Notes: generated from the sequence alone by a model not told the origin. 64,000 nt of DNA from Nonomuraea pusilla (GCF_900109355.1 NZ_FOBF01000022.1:85321-149320), one strand, 5' to 3'. Shown: positions 34,081 through 42,688, counted from the stretch's first letter. Translations and numbers: made by a program.

Positions 34081-35369
34081 TTGATCTTCTTGAGGTCCTC
34101 GAGCACCTGGGCCCAGGCCTGGTCGGGGGTCTGCTTGCCCTGCTCGACCCGGCCGAGGCCGTCGCCGATCACCACGCGGACGTCGCCCTCGCGCGGGCCG
34201 AGGTGCTGCGGCTTGAGCGACCTGGCGGCCTCGGAGTAGATCTTGCCGATGGGGGCGTCGCCGAAGAACGGCTTGGTGAAGTTCTGGATCGACGGGTCGT
34301 CGTAGAGCGACGGGATCGACGGGAACGTCCCCTCCTCCTTGAAGACCTTGGCCTGGTTCTCCTTGGAGGTCAGGAAGTTCACCAGCTCGGCGGCCTCCTT
34401 GGGGTGCTTGCTCTGCTTGGGCACCAGCAGGTGGGAGCCCCCGCTGTTGCCCGACCCGCCGGGGACGGTCGCGATGTCCCACTTGCCGGAGGCGTCCTTG
34501 GCCTGTTCCTGGATGTAGCCGGTCATCCAGGCCGGGCAGATGACCGTGGCGAACGAGCCCTTGGCGAAGCCGGTGTTCCACGGCGGCGAGAAGGCGGCCA
34601 GCTTGGCGCTCAGGCCCTCCAGCGTGATCTGGTTCGACAGGTCCCACGCCTTCTTCACGTCGGGGTTCGTGCCGGCGATGACGGTGTCCTGGGCGTCGTA
34701 CAGGCCGACGGGGGCCTGGTTGACGATGGCGCGGAAGATCTCGCCGGGGGAGTCCACGAACTTGGCGCCCGGCACGTCGGCCGCCGCGAACTTCTTACCG
34801 GTCTCGATGTACTTCTCCCAGGTGGGCCAGAGCGCGGCCACCTCGTCCCTGGCGCTGGGCAGCCCCGCCTTCTCGAACAGGTCCTTGCGGTAGCACATGG
34901 CCAGGCCGCCGACGTCGGTGCCGAGGCCGAGCACCTGCTGCCCGTCCTTGCTGAGGCCCTGCTGCCACTTCCAGTCGAGGTACTCGCCCTGGCGCTTGTC
35001 GAGCCCGTACTGCTTGAGGTCGACGAACTTGCCGGGCTGCGCCGTGAACGTGCTGATGTAGCCGACCTCGACCGCCTCGACGTCCCCCGCGCCGGCGTTC
35101 GTGGCGAGCCGCTTCACCAGGTTGTTGTGGTGGTCGTTGAACTGCGTGACGTTCTCGACGATCTCGATGTTCGGGTGGGTCTTCTTGTATTCCTCGTAGA
35201 GCGGCTTGAAGCCGAAGTCGCCGAACAGGCCGATCGTCAGCTTGATCTTCTCTCCTGGCTGCGCGCTCGTCCCTGACCCGGTGCCGCCGCCGCCTCCGCA
35301 CGCTGTCGCGAGGGCGAGGAGGGACGCGGTGAGCAAGGGGACGGCGAACCGCCGGACGCGAGGGGTCAT
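34077..35369 (-). CDS. Sugar ABC transporter substrate-binding lipoprotein
   Basis: A 430-residue family-1 binding protein. The signal peptide ends in lipobox LATAC (Cys about 24). The mature protein begins with a Gly/Ser linker and IKLTIGLFGDFGFKPLYEEYKKTHPNIEIVE, the usual first lobe, and contains AMCYRKDLFEKAGLP and LVNFLTSKENQAK. ATG 35369 has a strong ribosome site (ggaggg). First gene of the operon ending in GH1, so a beta-glucoside such as cellobiose is the likely ligand. No ATPase gene is present, as is usual for MsiK-dependent systems. Confidence 0.9.
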   Translation of the reverse strand: MTPRVRRFAVPLLTASLLALATACGGGGGTGSGTSAQPGEKIKLTIGLFGDFGFKPLYEEYKKTHPNIEIVENVTQFNDHHNNLVKRLATNAGAGDVEAVEVGYISTFTAQPGKFVDLKQYGLDKRQGEYLDWKWQQGLSKDGQQVLGLGTDVGGLAMCYRKDLFEKAGLPSARDEVAALWPTWEKYIETGKKFAAADVPGAKFVDSPGEIFRAIVNQAPVGLYDAQDTVIAGTNPDVKKAWDLSNQITLEGLSAKLAAFSPPWNTGFAKGSFATVICPAWMTGYIQEQAKDASGKWDIATVPGGSGNSGGSHLLVPKQSKHPKEAAELVNFLTSKENQAKVFKEEGTFPSIPSLYDDPSIQNFTKPFFGDAPIGKIYSEAARSLKPQHLGPREGDVRVVIGDGLGRVEQGKQTPDQAWAQVLEDLKKIK

Positions 35370-35403
35370 GGAAACCCTCCTGGGTCGGAGCTTGGGGGAT
35401 GGG

Positions 35404-35421
35404 TGAGAGAGCGCTCTCTCA
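35404..35421. promoter_or_regulatory. 18-bp perfect palindromic operator (LacI type)
   Basis: TGAGAGAGCGCTCTCTCA is a perfect palindrome 35 bp upstream of the binding-protein start. Its centre GAGCGCTC matches CebR-like cello-oligosaccharide operators (TGGGAGCGCTCCCA type). A TTGACA hexamer on the minus strand (35453-35448) lies just upstream, so the palindrome would overlap the promoter start region. Confidence 0.75.
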
Positions 35422-35483
35422 CGAGAGTCGTGGTGCTCACACCGCTGTGTCAACGGAAGTTGGATAACGAATCATGCACCCGA

Positions 35484-35497
35484 GAGAGCGCGCTCTC
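35484..35497. promoter_or_regulatory. Second palindromic operator
   Basis: GAGAGCGCGCTCTC is a perfect 14-bp palindrome, a relative of the 35404 operator with two extra central bases. The centres are about 78 bp apart, so the two could be bridged by one repressor tetramer or be unequal-affinity sites. Confidence 0.55.
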
Positions 35498-35532
35498 ACG
35501 CCGCTCCGCATGCCGTGGACCGGCCGGGGCAA

Positions 35533-35571
35533 GTAAGTTAGGCTTACCTAAGTTAACTTAGGCTTGCCTTA
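35533..35571 (+). promoter_or_regulatory. Two tandem DtxR/IdeR-type iron boxes
   Basis: Two 19-bp sites lie 20 bp apart: 35533-35551 (GTAAGTTAGGCTTACCTAA) and 35553-35571 (TTAACTTAGGCTTGCCTTA). Both follow TTAGGTTAGGCTAACCTAA with three and about five mismatches. They precede the siderophore-binding protein, consistent with repression by an iron-loaded DtxR/IdeR protein. Confidence 0.8.
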
Positions 35572-35585
35572 CTCTTGGAGTCGAT

Positions 35586-36596
35586 GTGGCATCCTCCATC
35601 CGCGCCGTCCTCGCCGCGCCCGCCGTCCTCGCCGTCGTCATCGGGCTCGCCGCCTGCGGCCCGTCCGGAGCGCCCGCGGCCGGTGAGGCCTCCGGCGGCT
35701 CACCCGGGAACCCCGCCGGCGAGGTGCGCGCCGTCCGGCACGACGCGGGCACGACCGACGTCCCCGCCGCGCCCCGGCGCGTGGTCTCCGTGAGCGTGAC
35801 CATGACCGGCCACCTCCTCGCTCTGGGCGCCCCCGTCGTCGCCTCCCAGGCCACCGCGCCCGGCCCCCTGACCGACGGCAACGGCTTCTTCAAGCAGTGG
35901 GCCGGCGTCGCCGCCCAGCGGGGGGTCCAGGTGCTCTACCAGGGCTTCGAACCCGACCTGGAGAAGGTCGTCGCGGCGAAGCCGGATCTGATCGTCGGCG
36001 CGGCGACCGGCGCCGACGGCGCACTCAAGGTCTACGACCGGCTCAAGGCCATCGCCCCGACCGTGCTCTTCCGCCACGACAACCTCACCTGGCAGGAGCT
36101 GACCACCCGGCTCGGCGCTGCCCTCGGCCTGGAGTCCGGCGCCGCCAAGGTGATCGCCGGCTACGACGCGCGGGTGGCCGAGGTCAAGGCCGCGATCAGG
36201 AAGCCCGGTCAGGACGCGGTCGTGCTGCGCGACAACCCCACCGACATCCCCGTCTTCACGCAGGCGTCGGCGCAGGGCGCCCTGCTCGCCTCGCTCGGGT
36301 TCACCGTCCACCCGATCGACCCGTCGCTGGCCGCGCGGTCGAACACGGAGGGCGGCGCGCGCGAGGACATCGTGAACGTCGCCCAGGAGAACGTGGTCAA
36401 GGCGTTCGGAGACAGCTCGCTGTTCTTCGTCGGCCACAGCCCCGAGCAGATCGCCGCGACCCGGGCCAAGCCGCTGTGGAAGGACCTGCCCGCCGTCACC
36501 GGCGGGCGCGTCCACGACCTGGGCCTCGACGCCTTCCGCATCGACTACTTCAGCGCCTCGAACGTCCTCGACCGGATCAGGCGGGAGTTCTCCTGA
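35586..36596 (+). CDS. Ferric-siderophore ABC transporter binding lipoprotein
   Basis: A 336-residue FepB/FecB-type binding protein. The signal peptide ends in lipobox GLAAC (Cys about 24). The mature two-lobe, helical-backbone fold is recognised from RRVVSVSVTMTGHLLALGAPVVA, VVAAKPDLIVGAATG, and the closing DYFSASNVLDRIRREF. GTG 35586 is the in-frame start after a TTGGAG ribosome site. Two tandem iron boxes precede it. It is convergent with the two permease genes (7-bp gap) and probably supplies them with the ferric form of the siderophore made by the adjacent operon. Confidence 0.9.
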   Translation: MASSIRAVLAAPAVLAVVIGLAACGPSGAPAAGEASGGSPGNPAGEVRAVRHDAGTTDVPAAPRRVVSVSVTMTGHLLALGAPVVASQATAPGPLTDGNGFFKQWAGVAAQRGVQVLYQGFEPDLEKVVAAKPDLIVGAATGADGALKVYDRLKAIAPTVLFRHDNLTWQELTTRLGAALGLESGAAKVIAGYDARVAEVKAAIRKPGQDAVVLRDNPTDIPVFTQASAQGALLASLGFTVHPIDPSLAARSNTEGGAREDIVNVAQENVVKAFGDSSLFFVGHSPEQIAATRAKPLWKDLPAVTGGRVHDLGLDAFRIDYFSASNVLDRIRREFS

Positions 36597-36603
36597 GCTT
36601 CCC

Positions 36604-37641
36604 CTACCCGCGCCCGGCCCAGCGGGACGGCCGCCACTCGCGGTGGAGCAGCCAGGCCAGGTAGAGCCCGCCGACGCCCGCCGTCAGCACCCCCACGGGG
36701 AGCTGGCCGGGCGTCGGCAGGCGCTGTGCCAGCAGGTCGGCCGCGACCAGGAGCAGCGCCCCCATCGCCGCCGACGCCGCCGCCCCGGGGCCGGGCGCCC
36801 GGGTGAGCCTGCGGGCGAGCTGCGGCGCGGCCAGCGCCACGAAGCTGATCGGCCCCGCGCACGACACCGCCACCCCGGACAGCCCCACCGCCGTGAGCAG
36901 CAGCGTCAGACGCAGCCGCTCCACGCGCACGCCCAGCGCCCCCGCTGCGGCGTCGCCCATCTCCATCAGCGCCGCCGCCCTGCTCGTCGCCAGCGCGGCC
37001 GGCAGCGCCGCCGCCACCGCGAGGGCCACCGGCCACACCCGGTCCCAGCCAGCCCCCGCCAGGCTGCCGATCAGCCACACCTTCGCCCCCTGCGCGTCGT
37101 CCAGCTCGGCCCTGGTCAGCAGGTACGAGATCAGCGCGTTCAGCATCGCCGTCACCCCGACGCCCACCAGCACGAGCCTGGCGCCCTGCACGCCGTGCCT
37201 GAACGACAGCGCGTACACGAGCAGGCCGGACCCGAGACCGCACGCCAGCGACGCAAGGGAGACGGCGGTCGTGCTCGCCCCGCCCACGACCAGCAGCATC
37301 AGGACGGCGCCCGCCGCCGCCCCGGCGTTCACCCCGATGACGTCCGGGCTGCCGAGGGGGTTGCGCGACAGGCTCTGCACCACGGCGCCGCCCGTGCCGA
37401 GCGCGGCCCCGACCAGCAGGGCGAGCAGCGTCCTGGGGGCGCGGAAGGCGTACACGACGAGTTCCGAGGCGGCGTCGCCCCGGCCGAGGAGGGTGCGCAG
37501 CGCGCCGGCGGGGGAGACCGCGGTGCCCGTGCTCAGCGCGAGCAGGCCCAGCCCGGCCGCGGCGGCGGTCAGGCAGGCCACGACCACGCAGGCGCGTACG
37601 TGGACGCGCACCGCGACCCCGGAGACCCGCAGCGTCCTCAC
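36604..37641 (-). CDS. FecCD-type iron-siderophore permease, second subunit
   Basis: A 345-residue membrane permease of the BtuC/FecD/FepG family. Diagnostic segments are FRAPRTLLALLVGAALGTGGAVVQSLSRNPLGSPDVIGVNAGA (the conserved first-third block), the cytoplasmic coupling region, and AGPISFVALAAPQLARRL with the C-terminal LPVGVLTAGVGGLYLAWLL. The GTG start overlaps the stop of the upstream permease (GTGA), so they form a heterodimeric channel. An ATPase subunit is not encoded in this locus. Confidence 0.91.
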   Translation of the reverse strand: MRTLRVSGVAVRVHVRACVVVACLTAAAAGLGLLALSTGTAVSPAGALRTLLGRGDAASELVVYAFRAPRTLLALLVGAALGTGGAVVQSLSRNPLGSPDVIGVNAGAAAGAVLMLLVVGGASTTAVSLASLACGLGSGLLVYALSFRHGVQGARLVLVGVGVTAMLNALISYLLTRAELDDAQGAKVWLIGSLAGAGWDRVWPVALAVAAALPAALATSRAAALMEMGDAAAGALGVRVERLRLTLLLTAVGLSGVAVSCAGPISFVALAAPQLARRLTRAPGPGAAASAAMGALLLVAADLLAQRLPTPGQLPVGVLTAGVGGLYLAWLLHREWRPSRWAGRG

Positions 37642-38609
37642 GGGGCGATCACCCGCCGCCTGCGCAGCAGGTAGATGAAGACCGGCGCCCCGACGAACGC
37701 GGTGACGACGCCGCTCTCCAGCTCGGCGGGCCTGGCCACCACGCGGCCCAGCACGTCGGCGCCGAGGAGCACCGCGGGGGCGAGCAGCGCCGAGTGGGCG
37801 AGCAGCCTGCGGTGGCCGGGCCCGGTGAAGGCGCGGACGGCGTGCGGGGCCATGAGCCCGACGAAGCCGATCGGCCCCGCCGCCGCGGTCGCCGCCCCGC
37901 ACAGCAGCGCGACGGCGAGACCGCCCAGCAGCCTGGTGCGGCCGAGGCTCGCCCCCAGGGCGCGTCCGGCCTGGTCGCCGAGGGCGATCGCGTCGAGCCC
38001 GCGCGCCAGGCTCAGCGCCAGCACGCTCCCCACCAGGACGAACGGCGCCACCTGGGCCACCACGTCGAGCGGGCGCCCCGCGAGCGCGCCGACGTCCCAG
38101 AACCGCCACTGGTCGAAGGCGCCGGAGTCCAGCGCGAGCACGCCGTTGACGGCGGCGAGCAGCGAGGCGCTGACGGCGGCCCCGGCGAGCACGAGCCTGG
38201 TGGGATGGTGCGAGCCGAGCAGGTGGACGGTGACCGCCGCCGCGAGCGCTCCGGCCATGGAGAACCACACCCAGGCGGTCACGTCGTGGGCGCCGAGGAA
38301 CAGGATGGCGCAGACCACGGAGAGCGAGGCGCCGGCGTTGACGCCGAGCAGGCCCGGGTCGGCGAGCGGGTTGCGGGTGAGCGCCTGCATCAGCGCGCCG
38401 GCCAGGCCGAGCGCCACGCCGACGCACAGGCCGAGCAGGGTGCGGGGCAGGCGCAGCTCGTGCAGGACGGCCGCGCTCTCGCCGCCGTCCGGGTGCCAGA
38501 GCTGCCGCCACAGCTCGGGGAGCGGGATGGCCTGGGATCCGACCGCCAGGCTCGCCGCGACGGTCACTGCCAGAACCCCCACGGACAGGGCAAGTCCCGT
38601 CAACCGCAT
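37638..38609 (-). CDS. FecCD-type iron-siderophore permease, first subunit
   Basis: A 323-residue permease with the same fold: LRLPRTLLGLCVGVALGLAGALMQALTRNPLADPGLLGVNAGAS and AGPIGFVGLMAPHAVRAFTGPGHRRLL are diagnostic, and it ends VGAPVFIYLLRRRR as usual. ATG 38609 lies 14 bp from an IdeR-type box, so it should be iron-repressed together with the second permease. It is divergent from the siderophore biosynthesis operon. Confidence 0.92.
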   Translation of the reverse strand: MRLTGLALSVGVLAVTVAASLAVGSQAIPLPELWRQLWHPDGGESAAVLHELRLPRTLLGLCVGVALGLAGALMQALTRNPLADPGLLGVNAGASLSVVCAILFLGAHDVTAWVWFSMAGALAAAVTVHLLGSHHPTRLVLAGAAVSASLLAAVNGVLALDSGAFDQWRFWDVGALAGRPLDVVAQVAPFVLVGSVLALSLARGLDAIALGDQAGRALGASLGRTRLLGGLAVALLCGAATAAAGPIGFVGLMAPHAVRAFTGPGHRRLLAHSALLAPAVLLGADVLGRVVARPAELESGVVTAFVGAPVFIYLLRRRRVIAP

Positions 38610-38622
38610 GAAACCCCCTTAT

Positions 38623-38641
38623 TTAGGTAAGCCTTACCTTA
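38623..38641 (-). promoter_or_regulatory. DtxR/IdeR-type iron box of the permease operon
   Basis: TTAGGTAAGCCTTACCTTA is 19 bp, nearly palindromic and close to the DtxR/IdeR consensus, 13 bp upstream of the permease start. It would control the uptake genes on the minus strand. Confidence 0.82.
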
Positions 38642-38643
38642 GC

Positions 38644-38690
38644 TTGAGCCATCAGGATCTTCCGCTCTAGATTAGGTAAGGCTTACCTAA
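38644..38690 (+). promoter_or_regulatory. Promoter and iron box of the siderophore biosynthesis operon
   Basis: TTGAGC (38644-38649), an 18-bp spacer and TAGATT (38668-38673) form a plausible promoter. The palindromic iron box TTAGGTAAGGCTTACCTAA (38672-38690) overlaps the -10 and start region, an ideal position for iron-dependent repression. The ribosome site of dhbA (gaaggag) follows directly. Confidence 0.82.
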
Positions 38691-38702
38691 GAAGGAGTGT
38701 GC

Positions 38703-39455
38703 ATGGAGTTCCATGGACGCCACGCGCTCGTGACCGGCGCGGGACAGGGCATCGGTGCGGCCGTGGCAGCCGCCCTGGCCGGTGCGGGAGCCGCCGTCAC
38801 CGCGCTCGACCTCGACGGCGCGCGGGCCGAACGGGTCGCCGCCCGCCTCCGGGCCGACGGCCGCCAGGCCGTCGCCCGGCAGGCCGACGTCACCGACCCC
38901 GCCTGCGTCGAGCGGGCGGTCGCCGCCGCGGAGGCCGAGCACGGCCCGCCCGCGATCCTCGTGAACGTGGCCGGCGTGCTGCGCACCGGACCCGTCCTGG
39001 AGTGCGCCGACGCCGACTGGCAGCACGTGTTCTCCGTCAACGCCGCGGGCGTCTTCCACGCCTCGCGGGCCGCGGCCACGCGGATGATCCCGGAGCGCCG
39101 CGGCGTGATCATCACCGTCGGGTCGAACGCCGCCGGCGTGCCCCGCGCCCTCATGGCCGCCTACGCCGCCTCCAAAGCCGCGGCCACCATGTTCACCAAG
39201 TGCCTGGGGCTGGAGCTGGCGCCGTACGGCATCCGCTGCAACGTGGTCGCCCCCGGCTCCACCGACACCGCCATGCAGCGCTTCCTGAACGGCGACCCCG
39301 TGCAGGGCTCGCCCCGCCTGTACCGGGTGGGCATCCCGCTCGGCCGCGTCGCCGACCCCGCCGACGTCGCCGAGGCCGTGCTGTTCCTCGCCTCGGACCG
39401 CGCCAGGCACATCACCCTGCACGACCTCTACGTGGACGGGGGCGCCTCCCTGTGA
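38703..39455 (+). CDS. dhbA: 2,3-dihydro-2,3-dihydroxybenzoate dehydrogenase
   Basis: A 250-residue SDR that oxidises 2,3-dihydro-DHB to 2,3-dihydroxybenzoate with NAD+, the last step of DHB synthesis. It has the NAD motif TGAGQGIG (about 11-18), NVAG, and the catalytic Ser/Tyr/Lys in VGSNAAG...AAYAASKAA (Tyr about 152, Lys 156); the ending YVDGGASL is standard. EntA/DhbA identity comes from the operon (isochorismate synthase, AMP ligase, isochorismatase). ATG 38703 has a GAAGGAG ribosome site and sits 12 bp after an iron box. Its stop overlaps the next start (GTGA). Confidence 0.93.
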   Translation: MEFHGRHALVTGAGQGIGAAVAAALAGAGAAVTALDLDGARAERVAARLRADGRQAVARQADVTDPACVERAVAAAEAEHGPPAILVNVAGVLRTGPVLECADADWQHVFSVNAAGVFHASRAAATRMIPERRGVIITVGSNAAGVPRALMAAYAASKAAATMFTKCLGLELAPYGIRCNVVAPGSTDTAMQRFLNGDPVQGSPRLYRVGIPLGRVADPADVAEAVLFLASDRARHITLHDLYVDGGASL

Positions 39456-40579
39456 CCATCGACGAGTTCCCGCCCGCCTCCCCGTGCGGCGCCCTCGCCG
39501 ACTTCCTGCTCGCCTCGCCGCGCGGCACCCTCGCCGCGGGCGGCGCCTACTTCTCCGTCCCGCCGTCCGCCCGCGAGCACGGGCTGGCCGACCTGCCCGC
39601 CCGCGTCCGCGGCGCGCTCGGCGTGGCCGTGGCCGCCGGCCACCCCACCCCCATCGTCGTGGGCGCCATCCCGTTCGCGCCGGACGCCCACGCCCACCTG
39701 TTCGTCCCGCAGTGGGCGCGCAGGGGCCGGCCGCCCGTCGCGGGCGGCATCCCGGCCGGACCGGGGGCCGAGCCGGGCGAACCGCGGCAGGTGCCGCCGC
39801 CGGACGACTACGCCGAGGCGGTGCGGCGGGCCGTGGCGCGGCTGCGCGCCGGCGACCTGGACAAGGTCGTGCTCGCCCGCTCCCTCACCGTCCCCTACCG
39901 GGGCGACCTCGCGCCGCTCGTGGCCGCGCTCGCCCGGCGCGAGCCCGACGGCCACACCTTCGCCGCCGCGCTGCCCGGCGGCCGCACCCTGCTGGGCGCG
40001 AGCCCCGAACTGCTCGTGTCCAGGACGGGCCGGACCGTCGTCGCCAACCCGCTGGCCGGGTCCGCCCCCGCCGACGGCGACCCGGCCGCCCTGCTCGCCT
40101 CCGCCAAGGACCTGCGCGAGCACGCCCTCGTCGTGGACGCCGTCGCGGCGGCGCTGGAGCCGTACTGCACCGTGCTGCGCGTGCCGCCGCGGCCCTCGCT
40201 GACGCGGACGGGCGCCCTGTGGCACCTGTCCACCCGCATCACCGGCGAACTGGCCGACCCGGCGACCACGTCGCTGGAGCTGGCCGCCGCGCTGCACCCC
40301 ACGCCCGCCGTGTGCGGAACGCCCACCGACGCGGCCCGGCGGCTGATCGCCGAGCTGGAGCCGTTCGACCGCGGCTTCTACACCGGACTGGTCGGCTGGC
40401 AGGACGCCGCCGGCGACGGCGAGTGGGTCGTCGCCATCAGGTGCGCGGTCGCCGACGGCGTGGCGCTCACCCTGTACGCGGGCGCGGGCATCGTCGCCGA
40501 GTCGGACCCGGCCGCCGAGCTGGCCGAGACGTCCGCCAAGTTCCGCACCGCCCTGGGGGCCCTGCGTGTGGCCGGATGA
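39452..40579 (+). CDS. dhbC: Isochorismate synthase
   Basis: A 375-residue chorismate-utilising enzyme of the EntC/DhbC type, converting chorismate to isochorismate with Mg2+. Key segments are VARLRAGDLDKVVLARSL (about 130-147), LLGASPELLVSRTGRTVVANPLAGS, the HPTPAVCGTP active-site motif (about 285-294), and YTGLVGWQDAAGDGEWVVAIRCA with LYAGAGIVAESDPAAELAET. The GTG start overlaps the dhbA stop. The product feeds the isochorismatase two genes downstream. Confidence 0.94.
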   Translation: MTIDEFPPASPCGALADFLLASPRGTLAAGGAYFSVPPSAREHGLADLPARVRGALGVAVAAGHPTPIVVGAIPFAPDAHAHLFVPQWARRGRPPVAGGIPAGPGAEPGEPRQVPPPDDYAEAVRRAVARLRAGDLDKVVLARSLTVPYRGDLAPLVAALARREPDGHTFAAALPGGRTLLGASPELLVSRTGRTVVANPLAGSAPADGDPAALLASAKDLREHALVVDAVAAALEPYCTVLRVPPRPSLTRTGALWHLSTRITGELADPATTSLELAAALHPTPAVCGTPTDAARRLIAELEPFDRGFYTGLVGWQDAAGDGEWVVAIRCAVADGVALTLYAGAGIVAESDPAAELAETSAKFRTALGALRVAG

Positions 40580-42077
40580 GTTCGCCGCCCGCTACCGGGC
40601 GGCCGGGTACTGGACGGGCGAGACGTTCGGCGCGTGGCTGCGCCGCCTCGCCGCCGAGAACGGCGACCGCCCCGCCGCGGACGGGCTCACCTACCGCGAG
40701 CTCGACGAGCGGGCCGACCGGCTCGCCGCCGGGCTGGGCGAGCTGGGCCTCGCGCGCGGCGACCGCGTCGTGGTGCACCTGCCGAACGGCGCGGCGTTCC
40801 TGGAGGCGGTGTTCGCGCTGTTCCGCCTCGGCGCGCTGCCGGTGTTCGCGCTGCCCGCGCACCGGAGCAGCGAGATCGCGCACCTAAGGAGCGCGAGCGG
40901 GGCCGCCGCCTACCTGACGAGCCGCGCCCTGGAGACGCCCTGGGACGGCCTGGTGGTCCGCGCCGAGGAGCCGCCGTACGCGCCGCCGCGCGACCTGGAC
41001 GGGCCGGAACCCGGCGACGTGGCGTTCCTCCAGCTCAGCGGCGGCAGCACCGGCCTGCCCAAGCTCATACCGCGCACCCACGACGACTACCTCTACAGCG
41101 TGCGGGCCGGCGCCGGCATCTGCGGGCTCGGGCCGTCCACCGTCTACCTGTGCGCCCTGCCGGTCGCCCACAACTTCCCGCTCAGTTCGCCCGGCGTGCT
41201 CGGCGTGCTGCACGCGGGCGGCCGGGTCGTGATGGCGCCCGACCCGTCGCCGGAGACCGCCTTCGCGCTGATCGAGCGCGAACGGGTGACGATGACCGCG
41301 CTCGTGCCGCCGCTGGCCCAGCTCTGGCTGGACGCCGCGGCGCGCACCCGGCGTGACCTGTCCAGCCTGCGGCTGCTCCAGGTGGGAGGCGCGCGCCTGG
41401 CCCCCGACGTGGCGCGGCGCGTCCCGTCCGTGCTGGGCTGCCGGTTGCAGCAGGTGTTCGGCATGGCGGAAGGGCTGGTCAACTACACCAGGCTGGACGA
41501 CCCCGACGACATCGTGCTGACCACCCAGGGGCGGCCCGCCTCCCCCGACGACGAGGTGCTGGTCGTGGACGACGACGACCGCCCCCTGCCCGACGGCGAG
41601 ACGGGACACCTGCTCACCCGCGGCCCCTACACGATCAGGCGCTACCACGGCGACGCCGACCCCGCCGCGTTCACCGCGGACGGCTTCTACCGCACCGGCG
41701 ACCTCGTCCGCCGCCTCCCGACCGGTCACCTCGTCGTCGAGGGGCGCGCCAAGGACGTGATCAACCGGGGCGGCGAGAAGGTGTCCCCGGAGGAGGTCGA
41801 GGGCCACCTGCTCGCCCACCCCGGCGTGCTCGACGCCGCCGTCGTCCCCGCCCCCGATCCCTACCTGGGGGAGCGGGCCCACGCCTTCGTCGTGCCCAGG
41901 AACGGCCCGCTGACCGGGGCCGAGCTCAGGAGGTTCCTGAGGGAACGCGGGGTGGCCGCGTACAAGATCCCGGACCGGGTGGAGTGCGTCGCCGCCTTCC
42001 CCGTGACCGGCGTCGGCAAGACCAGCAAGAGAGAGCTGCGCGCGACCCTGGGCGCGCGTCTACGAGGAGGAGAGTGA
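40566..42077 (+). CDS. dhbE: 2,3-dihydroxybenzoate-AMP ligase
   Basis: A 503-residue stand-alone adenylation enzyme of the EntE/DhbE type. It activates DHB as acyl-AMP and loads it onto the aryl carrier protein. The N terminus WPDEFAARYRAAGYWTGETF is diagnostic for DHB ligases. Core motifs are QLSGGSTGLPKLIPRTH (P-loop), the His-Asn pair in ALPVAHNFPLSSPG, QQVFGMAEGLVNYTRLDD, GRAKDVINRGGEKVSPEEVE and the catalytic lysine in GKTSKRELR. GTG 40566 overlaps the dhbC 3' end by 14 bp and gives the family N terminus. Confidence 0.95.
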   Translation: MWPDEFAARYRAAGYWTGETFGAWLRRLAAENGDRPAADGLTYRELDERADRLAAGLGELGLARGDRVVVHLPNGAAFLEAVFALFRLGALPVFALPAHRSSEIAHLRSASGAAAYLTSRALETPWDGLVVRAEEPPYAPPRDLDGPEPGDVAFLQLSGGSTGLPKLIPRTHDDYLYSVRAGAGICGLGPSTVYLCALPVAHNFPLSSPGVLGVLHAGGRVVMAPDPSPETAFALIERERVTMTALVPPLAQLWLDAAARTRRDLSSLRLLQVGGARLAPDVARRVPSVLGCRLQQVFGMAEGLVNYTRLDDPDDIVLTTQGRPASPDDEVLVVDDDDRPLPDGETGHLLTRGPYTIRRYHGDADPAAFTADGFYRTGDLVRRLPTGHLVVEGRAKDVINRGGEKVSPEEVEGHLLAHPGVLDAAVVPAPDPYLGERAHAFVVPRNGPLTGAELRRFLRERGVAAYKIPDRVECVAAFPVTGVGKTSKRELRATLGARLRGGE

Positions 42078-42688
42078 CCGTGGCCCTGCCCGTCATCGAG
42101 CCGTACGCCCTGCCCGGTGAGCCGCCGCGCGGCCGGGTCGCCTGGAACCTCGATCCAGGCCGCGCCGCCCTGCTCGTCCACGACATGCAGAACCACTTCC
42201 TCGCGCCCTTCAAGGCCGGGCCGATCCCCGAGGTCATCGCCAACATCCAGCGGCTGCGCGAACGCTGCGCCGCGCTCGGCGTGCCCGTGCTGTACTCCGC
42301 GCAGCCCGGCGCGCAGGAGCCGCGCCTGCGCGGCCTGCTCACCGACTTCTGGGGTCCCGGCCTGGGCGCGGAGCCGTCGGCCGCGGCCATCGTCGGCCCG
42401 CTGCGGCCCGCCGACCCGTCCGCCGTGCTGACCAAGTGGCGCTACAGCGCCTTCGTCCGCACCGACCTGGACGAGCGGCTGCGGGGCCGCGACCAGCTCG
42501 TCCTCGTCGGCGTGTACGCGCACATCGGCGTGCTCGCCACCGCGCTGGACGCCTTCATGCGCGACATCCAGCCGTTCGTGGTGGCTGACGCCGTCGCCGA
42601 CTTCTCGCTCGACCACCACCGGGGCGCGCTCGACTACGCCGCCCAGCGGTGCGCCGCCGTCGTCACCACCGCGCAGGTGCTCGCGTGA
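42074..42688 (+). CDS. dhbB: Isochorismatase (single-domain, without carrier protein)
   Basis: A 204-residue isochorismate lyase producing 2,3-dihydro-DHB. It has the catalytic Asp in LLVHDMQNHFLAPF, Lys in VLTKWRYSAF, and VGVYAHIGVLATALDAFMRDIQPFVVADAVADFS. The N-terminal LPVIEPYALPGEPP and MRGLLTDFWGPGL-like segment (LRGLLTDFWGPGL) match EntB/DhbB. Unlike EntB/DhbB it ends after the hydrolase domain; the aryl carrier is a separate gene that starts in the GTGA of its stop. GTG 42074 follows an AGGAGGAG ribosome site. Confidence 0.93.
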   Translation: MTVALPVIEPYALPGEPPRGRVAWNLDPGRAALLVHDMQNHFLAPFKAGPIPEVIANIQRLRERCAALGVPVLYSAQPGAQEPRLRGLLTDFWGPGLGAEPSAAAIVGPLRPADPSAVLTKWRYSAFVRTDLDERLRGRDQLVLVGVYAHIGVLATALDAFMRDIQPFVVADAVADFSLDHHRGALDYAAQRCAAVVTTAQVLA

